Source: CAYJLF01 sp964371055 (GTDB taxonomy: Bacteria > Eisenbacteria > RBG-16-71-46 > CAIMUX01). Taken from it: a stretch of 33,890 nucleotides of DNA. Positions 8,278 to 15,880 of this stretch are shown piece after piece. Numbering within the stretch: position 1 is the first letter of the stretch; each line of letters starts with the position of its first letter. The stretch spans positions 1 to 33,890 of the forward strand of contig CAYJLF010000031.1 of NCBI GenBank assembly GCA_964371055.1, read 5' to 3'. The notes beneath the pieces are model-generated. The model made no database searches. It saw only the letters and a list, made by a program, of their open reading frames with translations, and had not been told where the DNA came from. The position numbers and the translations under genes were made by a program.

Positions 8278-9669
8278 CTACTTGGCGACGCTACCGTCCT
8301 CGTTGAAGTCCGCGCCGACGCGGACCTGCTCGACCACGTCGTAGAACTTGACCTGCACGTTGACCTTGGCCTTGCCTTTCTCCCCTGGCTTGCCGTCACG
8401 TTCCACGACCAGGTTGGCGTACGACTCGATCACCTGCTGCTTGACAAGATAGTCGAAAAACCGCCGCAGACCCGCCTTCACCTTCTCTTTCGACGTCTCG
8501 TCGAAGCGTTCGAACAGAAGCAGGCGGCTGAAGTCCAGCATCGTCTTGATGATGAAGTCATGGATGCGGACGGCCGGGTACTGCTTCATGGTCTCGTCGG
8601 TGCAGAGGGTTCGCACGCCCTGGATGTAGAGTTCGCCGCGTTCCTCCACGAGCGGGATGACGCTGTACTTTTGGTTGAAAGCCCCGACGTGCCCCTTGTT
8701 GAGCTTCATCCGGACCATCGGCGTCGCGGCCTTGACCTTGCCGTTGCGGTAGCCCGCCGCCCCGTCCCGGACCGAGTCCCCCTGCCAGGCCTGGTCGATG
8801 AAGTAGACCTTTCCGGCAATGCTCGAGCTGGCCGGGAGCCAGACGTGATCGTCCTCCCAGGCATACTTCGGGCGGCCGCAGAGCTCGTTCACGCAGACAA
8901 CCATGTGCGCCCGGCCGAAGCTCCCTTGCCGCAGCGCCTTGTAACTCTCGAGCTCCAGCCGATCGGCGGCGGCGTCGAAGTTGTCGATGTTCTTCGTTCC
9001 CGCAAAGATATCGGTGAAGAGGACCACGCGGTTGTCGGCAAGCACCTCTTCGAGGCGCGTCAGGTACTTATTCTCGGCCCAGTGACCCGGAATCACGAGA
9101 ATCGACTTCGCCTTGCTCTGGTTGAATGCTTCGGCGTTCGTCTCCTGGATCTCCCGGGCCAGGGTGGCCAGCGCCTCGCTCGCATCGACGAAGAGCTCGG
9201 CCGGCGGCGTGTTGAACACCTCGACGCTCAGCTTGTCTCCAGGCGCCGCGGCCCCGTTCTCGAAGAACTGGTTCAGCGTCCGGTACTGCACCTCGATCGG
9301 GCGCATCTGTTTGTACACCGCCGCCAGGTTCTGGTCGAGCAACTCCTGCAGGCGCGTGTGCTCCTGCTCGGATTTCTCGACAGCCTCGCTGAGGGTCTGC
9401 GTGGTTCGGAGAAGCTTGGCCGCCACCCGAAGGCGCTTGGTCAGCGCCATCAGCTGGTAGGGCGTAAGCTGGTCCATGGCGTCCTTGGTCGCCGCCACAT
9501 CCTCCGGATCGAGAATGGAGACGCCCGGCAGCGCGACCTTGACGAAGGTCGTGCCCTTGGGGAAGAGAGCGGGGAGAAGAGGACGGGCCTTCTCTGCGAG
9601 CTTCTCGAGGTCCTGCTCCTTCGTCCCTTCCTTCTGGCGGAGTTCCCGGGGATCGTCAGCGTTCGTCAT
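8278..9669 (-). CDS. tssC: TssC large sheath subunit
   Basis: 463 residues. With TssB it builds the contractile sheath around the Hcp tube. Family traits: helix LLDQNLAAVYKQMRPIEVQY, KAKSILVIPGHW, the strongly conserved CGRPKYAWEDDHVWLPAS region (264-281), and a C-terminal domain with GVRTLCTDE and a final strand KVNVQVKFYDVVEQVRVGAD. The late 'YDVVEQVRVGADF' strand is where sheath subunits exchange strands in the handshake lattice. The start at 9669 has AGGAGGGG overlapping the tssB stop, with an 8-base gap, so tssB and tssC are coupled as in most T6SS loci. The length is slightly below that of proteobacterial TssC (about 490). It lacks the frequent N-terminal extension. Confidence 0.95.
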   Translation of the reverse strand: MTNADDPRELRQKEGTKEQDLEKLAEKARPLLPALFPKGTTFVKVALPGVSILDPEDVAATKDAMDQLTPYQLMALTKRLRVAAKLLRTTQTLSEAVEKSEQEHTRLQELLDQNLAAVYKQMRPIEVQYRTLNQFFENGAAAPGDKLSVEVFNTPPAELFVDASEALATLAREIQETNAEAFNQSKAKSILVIPGHWAENKYLTRLEEVLADNRVVLFTDIFAGTKNIDNFDAAADRLELESYKALRQGSFGRAHMVVCVNELCGRPKYAWEDDHVWLPASSSIAGKVYFIDQAWQGDSVRDGAAGYRNGKVKAATPMVRMKLNKGHVGAFNQKYSVIPLVEERGELYIQGVRTLCTDETMKQYPAVRIHDFIIKTMLDFSRLLLFERFDETSKEKVKAGLRRFFDYLVKQQVIESYANLVVERDGKPGEKGKAKVNVQVKFYDVVEQVRVGADFNEDGSVAK

Positions 9670-9677
9670 AGCCCCTC

Positions 9678-10136
9678 CTACGCCTCCTCATCCTTGGTCT
9701 TGCCCTCGGGGTCGAGAATGGCCAGCATCTGCTCCATCAGCTCGATGAGCCCGGCGCGCGTTTCGGCGTCCTCGAACGCCTTCTTCCAGCGCGGCGACTT
9801 GGCCAGCTGCGCCTTGAGATCGGCATAGACATCGACCGTGGCACTCAGCTCGGTCATCGCCTCGGACTGCGGAATGACCTGCTCGACCTCGAAGCTCTTC
9901 AGGTCGGTGAACCGAAGCTGCTCGTTGACCTTGTCTCCCTTGGCGGTGGTGAGGTCCACCTCCACGGAAGGTTCGTAGACCTCGAAGGCTTCCTTGACTG
10001 TGCGCACCGGCGTGAGCTCATTCTGGCGATTGGCGCCGAACTCTCCCACCACGACGGTGTTACTGAGGTCCATCGATTGGACCTGTTCGGTCAACTCAGG
10101 GGTGAGCGCATCCGTAATCCGGGGAAGCTTTGCCAT
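9678..10136 (-). CDS. tssB: TssB small sheath subunit
   Basis: 152 residues. It pairs with TssC to form the sheath protomer, and its ends are exposed for ClpV recycling in families that use it. Seen here: MDLSNTVVVGEFG near residues 24-36, the acidic VDLTTAKGDKVNEQLRFTDL segment (about 60-79), then FEVEQVIPQSEAMTELSATV and a helical C-terminus with SPRWKKAFED typical of TssB, followed by an acidic tail. It lies between clpV and tssC with a GAGG ribosome site. Length and order are typical. I see nothing unusual in it. Confidence 0.96.
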   Translation of the reverse strand: MAKLPRITDALTPELTEQVQSMDLSNTVVVGEFGANRQNELTPVRTVKEAFEVYEPSVEVDLTTAKGDKVNEQLRFTDLKSFEVEQVIPQSEAMTELSATVDVYADLKAQLAKSPRWKKAFEDAETRAGLIELMEQMLAILDPEGKTKDEEA

Positions 10137-10193
10137 TTGAACCTCGCCTTCTGGGCCCTGCCTGGGAGGCCCCGTGCCCCTTCCGGCCCGCGA

Positions 10194-12842
10194 TCAGGGA
10201 GTGATCGGAGCCGGCGCCGGCGTCTCCGCCACCTGCCGAGGGACGACCTCGATCGCCCCGTCCCGCACCTCCGTTGCGTATGCGTTGCCCTCCACCACTG
10301 CGCCCTCGAGCATGCGTGTGGCCAGCGTGTCGACCACGGTCCGAGTCATGAAGTTCCGCAGCGGACGGGCACCATACTCCGGATCGTAGCCCCCTTCGAG
10401 GAGGAACTGCCGCACCGCGTCGGTCAGCTCGATATCGATCCGCCGCTCGCGCAGCCGGTGGGCGATCTGCGCGAACTCCAGGTCGATGATTTTGTAGATG
10501 TGGTCCCGTCCCAGCGGATAGAACGGGACCAGTCCGTCGAACCGGTTCATCTGCTCCGGAGTGAACCCCGCCCCCACCTCGCTGCCGCGCGTCAGGGAGC
10601 TGCCCCGGCGCACGACGTCGCGAACCTCACCGTCCGTCAGCCGTTTCCCGTCCGCGGCGGCGCGCAGGATCTCGCCTGCGCCCCAGTTGGCGGTGACGAT
10701 GATGACCGCGTTGCGGAAGTCCGCCTTGCGCTGGTGGTTGTCCGTGAGCTCCCCCTCCTCGAGCATCTGCAGCAGCACGCGGTAGACCTCGCTGTGCGCC
10801 TTGTCGATCTCGTCGAGCAGGACGACCGAGTAAGGGCGGCGGCGTACCGGCTCGGTCAGCTGTCCCCCCTGCTCGAACCCGACCGTGCCCGGCGGTGCGC
10901 CGGTCAGCCTCGCCGCCTGATGCTTGTCGCTGAAGTCGCTCATGTCCAGGCGGATCACCGCATCCTTGTCCTGGAACAGGAGGTCGGCGAGCACCTTCGG
11001 CAACCAGCTCTTCCCGACGCCGGTCGGGCCGAGGAAGAGGAACGAACCCACCGGGCGCCGGGGGTCTTTGACCCCCGTTCGCGCCTGGCGGATCGCCCGC
11101 GCGACCTCGTGGATCGCCGGGTCCTGGCCGACGACGCGCGCCGCGAGCAACTCCTCCAACCGCAACAGCGTCGCCCGTTCGTCCTCGTTCAGGCGCGCCA
11201 CCGGAATCCCCGTCTGGGAGCCGACTACGGCCGCCACCGCCGCAGCGGTCACTTCCGGTACGAGCTTCGCGAGGTCGTCGCGCATGGCCTCGAGGACTCG
11301 CCGCGCAGGCAGCTCGTCGGTCGAGGCGGCCAGACCCTCGGGCCACTGATGGGGCGCCAGGAGCTGCCGCACGGACGTTCGGATCTCCGGCCAGGTGTCC
11401 AGCACGCCCGGTCCGTCGTCGACGGCAGCGGGTAGCGCGGCTGTCGAGTTCTCTCCCCCAGCCGGCTCCTCGGCTTCGGCGGCCGGAATCGTCGCGCCCT
11501 CGGGAACACCCTCTTCTCCAGGGGCCAAGGAACGGGCTGCCGGATCGCCCAGCAGGCGATTCAGCCCGGTACGGCACCGCTCGAGCGCGACCTGCAGCGA
11601 TCCCGCCGCGCGGTCGATCACCCCCACGGCCTTCGCCGGATTGGCACGATCGCGCAGGTACCGGATCGACATCCGTACCGCCTGGTCCAACGCATCGTCG
11701 GAGTAGACGACGTGATGGTGCGTCTCGAAACGCTGCACCGAGCCGCGGAGGATCCGGATGCACTCCGAGGGACTCGGCTCGTTGATATCAACGCGAGAGA
11801 AGCGGCGGTTGAACGCCTTGTCGGTCTCGATGAATTGCTTGTACTCGTCGTAGGTCGTGGCGCCGATGACCTGGGCGTCTCCTCGCGCCAACGCCGGCTT
11901 GAGCAGGTTTCCCGCGTCCGTTCCGCCGCGATTGCCGCCGGCGCCCATCAGGGTGTGGATTTCGTCGACGAAGAGCAGGACCGTGCCCTTGCGCCGCTCC
12001 AGTTCGGACAGCACGTTCTTGAACCGTTCCTCGAACTCCCCGCGATAGGAGGCTCCCGCCACCAGGGCCCCGACATCAAGGCTGAGGATCCGCTTGCCCT
12101 GCAGGCTGACCGGGACCTTCCCCGCAAGGATCAGCTGTGCAAGTCCTTCCACGAGTGCAGACTTCCCGACCCCTGCGTCCCCGACCAGGAGCGGGTTGCG
12201 CGCCTCCCGACAGCTCAGGATTTCCGTGATCTGCGCCAGTTCGGCATCGCGGCCGATCAGGGGAGAGAGCCGGCCGTCGGCCGCAGCCGCGGAGAGATCG
12301 GCGCAGAATTTCAGAACCGAGGCCTGCGGACGGGCGCCCGTCCGGGCCGGGCCGGCACCTTCGTCCGTATCTTCGTCGGGCGCAGCGTCCTCCATCTCCT
12401 CGAGTCCGGCCAGCTCGGCCAGCACCATCCGAACTCGCTCCACTGCCAGCCCGATCTTCTCCAGCGTCTCTCGTGAAAGCGCTCCATCCGGCGTGACCAA
12501 CGCCAAGAACACGTGTCGGGCGTCGGCCTTGGCGAGGCCGTCGGACGCCGCAAGCCCAATCGCCTGATCCATCAGCGTGTGGGTCTTGCGCGCCAGTGGC
12601 AACGTCTCGGGCAGCGAGGCTTGCTGCACCGCGTAACGCAGGATGTCGTCGATTACTCCGCGGATGCGGTTGGGCGAGATCCTGAGCCTGTTCAACAGCA
12701 GGGGAACCGCCCCTTCGTCCATGCCCACGAGGACGAACAGGAGATGTTCCGGCATGACATAACGATGCCGGCGCTCCCGAGCGAACGCGTTGGCAAGCTC
12801 GAGCAGGTGCAGTGCTCCCGAATCCAGCTTGTTCAGCGCCAC
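10194..12842 (-). CDS. clpV: ClpV/TssH AAA+ sheath-recycling ATPase
   Basis: 882 residues. This Hsp100-type hexamer disassembles contracted TssBC sheath using ATP. An N-terminal Clp repeat domain (about 1-145) is followed by an acidic linker (147-163). AAA+ module 1 has Walker A GDAGVGKS (221-228), Walker B LLFVDEIHTL and sensor GATTYDEY. A Pro/Ala/Glu-rich stretch follows where the middle region would be. AAA+ module 2 has Walker A GPTGVGKS (605-612) and Walker B VVLLDEIDKA. Both ATPase sites look intact. The start is GTG at 12842 with GGGAG 6 bases upstream, making it the first gene of the tail operon and about 90 bases from a promoter-like sequence. Some Clp/Hsp100 proteins are general chaperones, but the tssB/tssC neighbours make ClpV the sound call. 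Confidence 0.95.
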   Translation of the reverse strand: MALNKLDSGALHLLELANAFARERRHRYVMPEHLLFVLVGMDEGAVPLLLNRLRISPNRIRGVIDDILRYAVQQASLPETLPLARKTHTLMDQAIGLAASDGLAKADARHVFLALVTPDGALSRETLEKIGLAVERVRMVLAELAGLEEMEDAAPDEDTDEGAGPARTGARPQASVLKFCADLSAAAADGRLSPLIGRDAELAQITEILSCREARNPLLVGDAGVGKSALVEGLAQLILAGKVPVSLQGKRILSLDVGALVAGASYRGEFEERFKNVLSELERRKGTVLLFVDEIHTLMGAGGNRGGTDAGNLLKPALARGDAQVIGATTYDEYKQFIETDKAFNRRFSRVDINEPSPSECIRILRGSVQRFETHHHVVYSDDALDQAVRMSIRYLRDRANPAKAVGVIDRAAGSLQVALERCRTGLNRLLGDPAARSLAPGEEGVPEGATIPAAEAEEPAGGENSTAALPAAVDDGPGVLDTWPEIRTSVRQLLAPHQWPEGLAASTDELPARRVLEAMRDDLAKLVPEVTAAAVAAVVGSQTGIPVARLNEDERATLLRLEELLAARVVGQDPAIHEVARAIRQARTGVKDPRRPVGSFLFLGPTGVGKSWLPKVLADLLFQDKDAVIRLDMSDFSDKHQAARLTGAPPGTVGFEQGGQLTEPVRRRPYSVVLLDEIDKAHSEVYRVLLQMLEEGELTDNHQRKADFRNAVIIVTANWGAGEILRAAADGKRLTDGEVRDVVRRGSSLTRGSEVGAGFTPEQMNRFDGLVPFYPLGRDHIYKIIDLEFAQIAHRLRERRIDIELTDAVRQFLLEGGYDPEYGARPLRNFMTRTVVDTLATRMLEGAVVEGNAYATEVRDGAIEVVPRQVAETPAPAPITP

Positions 12843-12930
12843 GGGTCACTCCCAGTTCAAAACGGGCTGCCAGAACTCACCTTCGCCGCGTCCGGGGCCT
12901 GATGCAGAGCCCTAGAATTGCGCGCAAACG

Positions 12931-12960
12931 AGGATAGGCTCATCCCGGCGAAACGGTCAA
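12931..12960 (-). promoter_or_regulatory. Sigma70-like promoter for the clpV tail operon
   Basis: Read on the minus strand, TTGACC (12960-12955), an 18-base spacer and TATCCT (12936-12931) match the -35/-10 consensus at 5 of 6 and 4 of 6 positions. It lies about 90 bases before the clpV start and faces it. This is the best such match I found by eye in the divergent region. The organism's sigma-factor preferences are unknown. Confidence 0.4.
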
Positions 12961-13316
12961 AGGCTTTGTTCTACGGGGGGATCGGAACCCGACCCCGGCG
13001 AGCGCACCGGCCAGACGGGGCCCCGCACCGATGGTTTCGCCGCCGATGCGCGGACGGAGTCGCAACGAGTCTCTCTGGACGACCCAAAGGGAATGCCCTC
13101 GCGGACCCGTCCGTCGCCCCGCGCCGGTGCGCTCCATGATTGGCCCCCATGACCGCTATCGGGCAACGAGGCGAGCCAAGACGGGATTCTTCATATCTCA
13201 CAAATTCCGACTCCTAACCGCTCCGGCCCCGCGGCGCCCGGGACGTTGGCAGCCCGGAACCTGCCGTGCTTCCACGCGAAACCCCTTCCGGCGCCGCGAA
13301 GGTAATCCCTCCGCCC

Positions 13317-13345
13317 TTGACACGATGGGCGATAGGGCTGACCCT
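13317..13345 (+). promoter_or_regulatory. Weak promoter candidate for the tssK operon
   Basis: A perfect -35 hexamer, TTGACA (13317-13322), is followed 17 bases later by GACCCT, a poor -10 match. It lies about 100 bases upstream of the tssK start and faces it. The missing -10 makes this a guess; an activator-dependent promoter would look like this. Confidence 0.2.
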
Positions 13346-13441
13346 CAGTCGGGATCACTTTCACACGGGTGATGAGGCGCCTCTCGTTTACGGTACCGCG
13401 GCGCCCCGCGGCGGGGTCCGGGCGGCAGGGGTAAGAACAAC

Positions 13442-14887
13442 ATGGAACCTCTGGACCTGCGCAGCGTCAACTGGCTACCGGGCATGCTGATCCGGCATCA
13501 GCACCTCGCAGCGATCGATCGTCACGCGGAACTTCTTTCCTCGTGGCTGCTTCGGCACGGGTCCCGGTATGGCGTGGTGAGTCCTCCGGGCGGCACACAG
13601 TCTCCGGTCGAGCTCGATGTGCGCATCGACCGCGACGAGTTGATCGTGCGCCTGCTACGATGCACCGCGATCACACCGGGCGGCGGCATTGTGGACGTGC
13701 AACCCACCAGTCACATGGATGCCAGGATGATCCCCGAGGGTCGACGGCCGTCGGACACCATCGATCCTGATCGGCGCATTCCGGTGATCGTCGAGCTGAT
13801 GCATCGGGACGCAGCCCTCCTCGTCGGCGAGCCTGAGGAGGACGGGCGGATTCCCTGGCGCCTCCCACGCCACCGGGTCCATCTCGATTCCGAAGGAGTG
13901 ACGGATCCGTCGTGGGCTCTCAAAATCGCCGAGCTCGTGCTGCGCGGAGGCCGCATCGAGGAAGCGGCCGATTACTTCCCCGTCACACCTTGGATCCAGG
14001 ACATCCCGGCGCTCACGGTGGCATTCCTCCGCCTCTTTGAAAAGGCGGACCGGCTGCGCGAGACGCTCGTGCAGCACCTGAGCAAGTACCCTCCCCACTT
14101 CGCCAGCAGCCGCTCGGAGTTTCCGATCCAGCGCGCGGCCCTGTCGGAAGTCCTGGTCAGGCTTTCCCGGCTGGACATGGTCCGCCCGTCCGTGCGGGCT
14201 CTCACCGCCCCGGATGAAGCCTTCGCCGCCTTCGTCGCCTTCCTGGACGGCATCCGGACCCAGTTCGAGTCCAATTACCTGCTGTTCGACGCGGTACGTG
14301 TGCACTACGCCGAGCTGCAGCCTCCGCGCCATCCGCGGGCCATCGACTTTCCCCGGGAGCTGCTGGCGGTGCGAAACTGGCGATTCGACCCCGAAGGGAT
14401 CGGCCGGCACATCGAGCGGATCGACGAGCTCTTCGACCACCTGCTCCTTGCCTTCGACGAGCCGATCCGGGAGATGATGGGGCCGGGATCGAGCGCGCCA
14501 GCCAAGGCGGGCGGGCTGGTGTACAAGGCCAAGACCTATCCAGAGGTCGACCTCGCACTTCGCTTCGATCGCGAAGGGGAGTACCTCGAGCTGTTGAACC
14601 TCCCCGCGGGGACGATCAACCAGATCCTGATCAAGTTTCCCACGGCCGACCTGCCGTCGCACACCCCCTTCGGGGCGAGGTTCGCCCCCGACTTCCGCAA
14701 CATTTTTGACCTGAAGGACGGCCTGGTCGACCTGACGGCCGAGACCGGTTACGCCCATGTGCTCTTGCAGGTCAGCCGCGCCGTGCAACGCAGCGTCCGG
14801 GTCGAGTTCGACCCGCCCGAGCCGTTTCATCTGCTGCAGCGTACGGAGAGCGACTTTCGGAGGACCTGGAAGATCGGCGTCATCTGA
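13442..14887 (+). CDS. tssK: TssK baseplate-membrane complex connector
   Basis: 481 residues. TssK trimers join the baseplate wedges to the TssL/TssM membrane complex. The N-terminus has the family signature in the form VNWLPGMLIRHQHLAAIDRH (residues 9-28), the equivalent of 'v.W.eGm.l.PqHfq..d.y'. Later parts fit the family's shoulder and head, including LVYKAKTYPEVDLALRF and the C-terminal DLTAETGYAHVLLQVSRAVQ. AGGGGTAAG lies just upstream of the ATG. It is the first gene of the plus-strand block and the only well-recognised T6SS core gene there. It ties the membrane-protein genes after it to the tail operon on the other strand. The C-terminal head normally binds TssL, so a changed head would be expected if the partner is non-canonical. 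Confidence 0.85.
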   Translation: MEPLDLRSVNWLPGMLIRHQHLAAIDRHAELLSSWLLRHGSRYGVVSPPGGTQSPVELDVRIDRDELIVRLLRCTAITPGGGIVDVQPTSHMDARMIPEGRRPSDTIDPDRRIPVIVELMHRDAALLVGEPEEDGRIPWRLPRHRVHLDSEGVTDPSWALKIAELVLRGGRIEEAADYFPVTPWIQDIPALTVAFLRLFEKADRLRETLVQHLSKYPPHFASSRSEFPIQRAALSEVLVRLSRLDMVRPSVRALTAPDEAFAAFVAFLDGIRTQFESNYLLFDAVRVHYAELQPPRHPRAIDFPRELLAVRNWRFDPEGIGRHIERIDELFDHLLLAFDEPIREMMGPGSSAPAKAGGLVYKAKTYPEVDLALRFDREGEYLELLNLPAGTINQILIKFPTADLPSHTPFGARFAPDFRNIFDLKDGLVDLTAETGYAHVLLQVSRAVQRSVRVEFDPPEPFHLLQRTESDFRRTWKIGVI

Positions 14888-14932
14888 CCCCTGCCCCGCT
14901 TTCCGATGATGGACGGATGAGGGAGATCCGCG

Positions 14933-15868
14933 ATGACCATTGCGCAGCAACAGAGCCCGGCCATCACGATGTTGAGCAACTTCATCGCTACCGTTCAGTC
15001 CCGGTCGATTCCCGATCCGCAGTTCTTCCAGGGACTGAAGGTGCTCGAAGTCACGCTCGAGCAGGTCCAGGAGGAGAAGGATCTCAAAATGGTCAGCGAG
15101 GTCCTCGCGCAGTGGATCAACAGCGTGCCCCGGGACTTCGAGCGTCCCACCTTCGAGCAGATCATCGCCCATCTCACCGCCATTACCTTCTCGCTCAACC
15201 GGAAATTCCTTCGAGTCCGCCTCCCGCTGCAGATCAGTCGCGAAGGGCGTCCCGCGGCGCTCCAGAACGACCTCCGCTTCCTTCAGGAGTTCGTCGTGCA
15301 GACGGCGATGGACCGCTCGATCATCCCGAGCGCTGACCTGCAGCGCGGGCTGGTCGACATGGTGGCCGGACTGCTCAAGCGGGCGGGAGTCGACATCGTG
15401 GACGACCAGCAGATGACGCCCGAAGAGTTCTGCCGGCTGCCGTTGCATCGGATCGTCCTCGAGTTGTACAAGCGGCGGCACCAGTTGGGGCCCGAGTACA
15501 AGCGCGGCGAGGCCAGCCTCGAGTATCAGCTCACCTTCCATCGGCTGCTCGAGCCGCTGTGCCAGTCCACCCCCGTCCTCCTCGAGTTCCTCGGCATCCG
15601 GGGGCTGGACATCATCCGGCCGGAGTCGTGGTGGACGCGGGTCCGGCGCCGCATCCGGCGGTGGTTCATCGAGTGGCGCCTCTCCGCCCACGAGAGCGCC
15701 CTCTACTCCGAGCAGATGCTGATCGCCATCCTGGTCCTGATGAACCTGCTGCTGTTCCTGGCGCTGTGGAATCCGATGGTCCACGGAGCGGAGATCCGCA
15801 TCGACCAGACCAAGGCGCGGATCATCGAGTCGGTCCTGGAGCAGATCCGGCCCGGCGGGCGGAACTAG
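14933..15868 (+). CDS. C-tail-anchored inner-membrane protein, TssL-like in topology
   Basis: 311 residues: a mostly helical cytoplasmic part (1-261), one predicted span (MLIAILVLMNLLLFLALW, 262-279) and a 32-residue periplasmic tail. Canonical TssL (DotU/IcmH family) has exactly this layout: a helical cytoplasmic domain with a C-terminal anchor, bound to TssK and TssM. I do not recognise DotU motifs in the sequence, so the TssL link is inferred from topology and from its position between tssK and the TssM-like GTPase, 12 bases from the latter. A basic stretch (VRRRIRRWFIEWR) precedes the span, consistent with the cytoplasm being on that side. GGGAG precedes the ATG. Alternatively this is a lineage-specific protein that replaces TssL. 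Confidence 0.6.
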   Translation: MTIAQQQSPAITMLSNFIATVQSRSIPDPQFFQGLKVLEVTLEQVQEEKDLKMVSEVLAQWINSVPRDFERPTFEQIIAHLTAITFSLNRKFLRVRLPLQISREGRPAALQNDLRFLQEFVVQTAMDRSIIPSADLQRGLVDMVAGLLKRAGVDIVDDQQMTPEEFCRLPLHRIVLELYKRRHQLGPEYKRGEASLEYQLTFHRLLEPLCQSTPVLLEFLGIRGLDIIRPESWWTRVRRRIRRWFIEWRLSAHESALYSEQMLIAILVLMNLLLFLALWNPMVHGAEIRIDQTKARIIESVLEQIRPGGRN

Positions 15869-15880
15869 AGGAGCGCCCCG

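Larger units (their letters stand above)
12843..13441. other. Divergent non-coding control region between the two operons
   Basis: 599 bases with no convincing gene: the short frames here lack ribosome sites and family features. The region separates the clpV and tssK operons and must hold both promoters. Besides the clpV promoter candidate, a TTGACA stands at 13317-13322 on the plus strand. A perfect CCGCGG-CGCC-CCGCGG hairpin lies at 13396-13411, about 30 bases before the tssK ATG and just ahead of its ribosome site (AGGGGTAAG). I found no sigma54-type (-24/-12) element and no clear operator repeat. The stretch 13186-13210 is more A/T-rich than its surroundings. Confidence 0.5.

Noticed and set aside
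13020..13260. Short open frames and possible sigma54-type elements in the divergent region
   Set aside because: The frames lack ribosome sites and family features. Candidates for the -24/-12 element (around 13138 and 13245) do not keep the GG/GC spacing.
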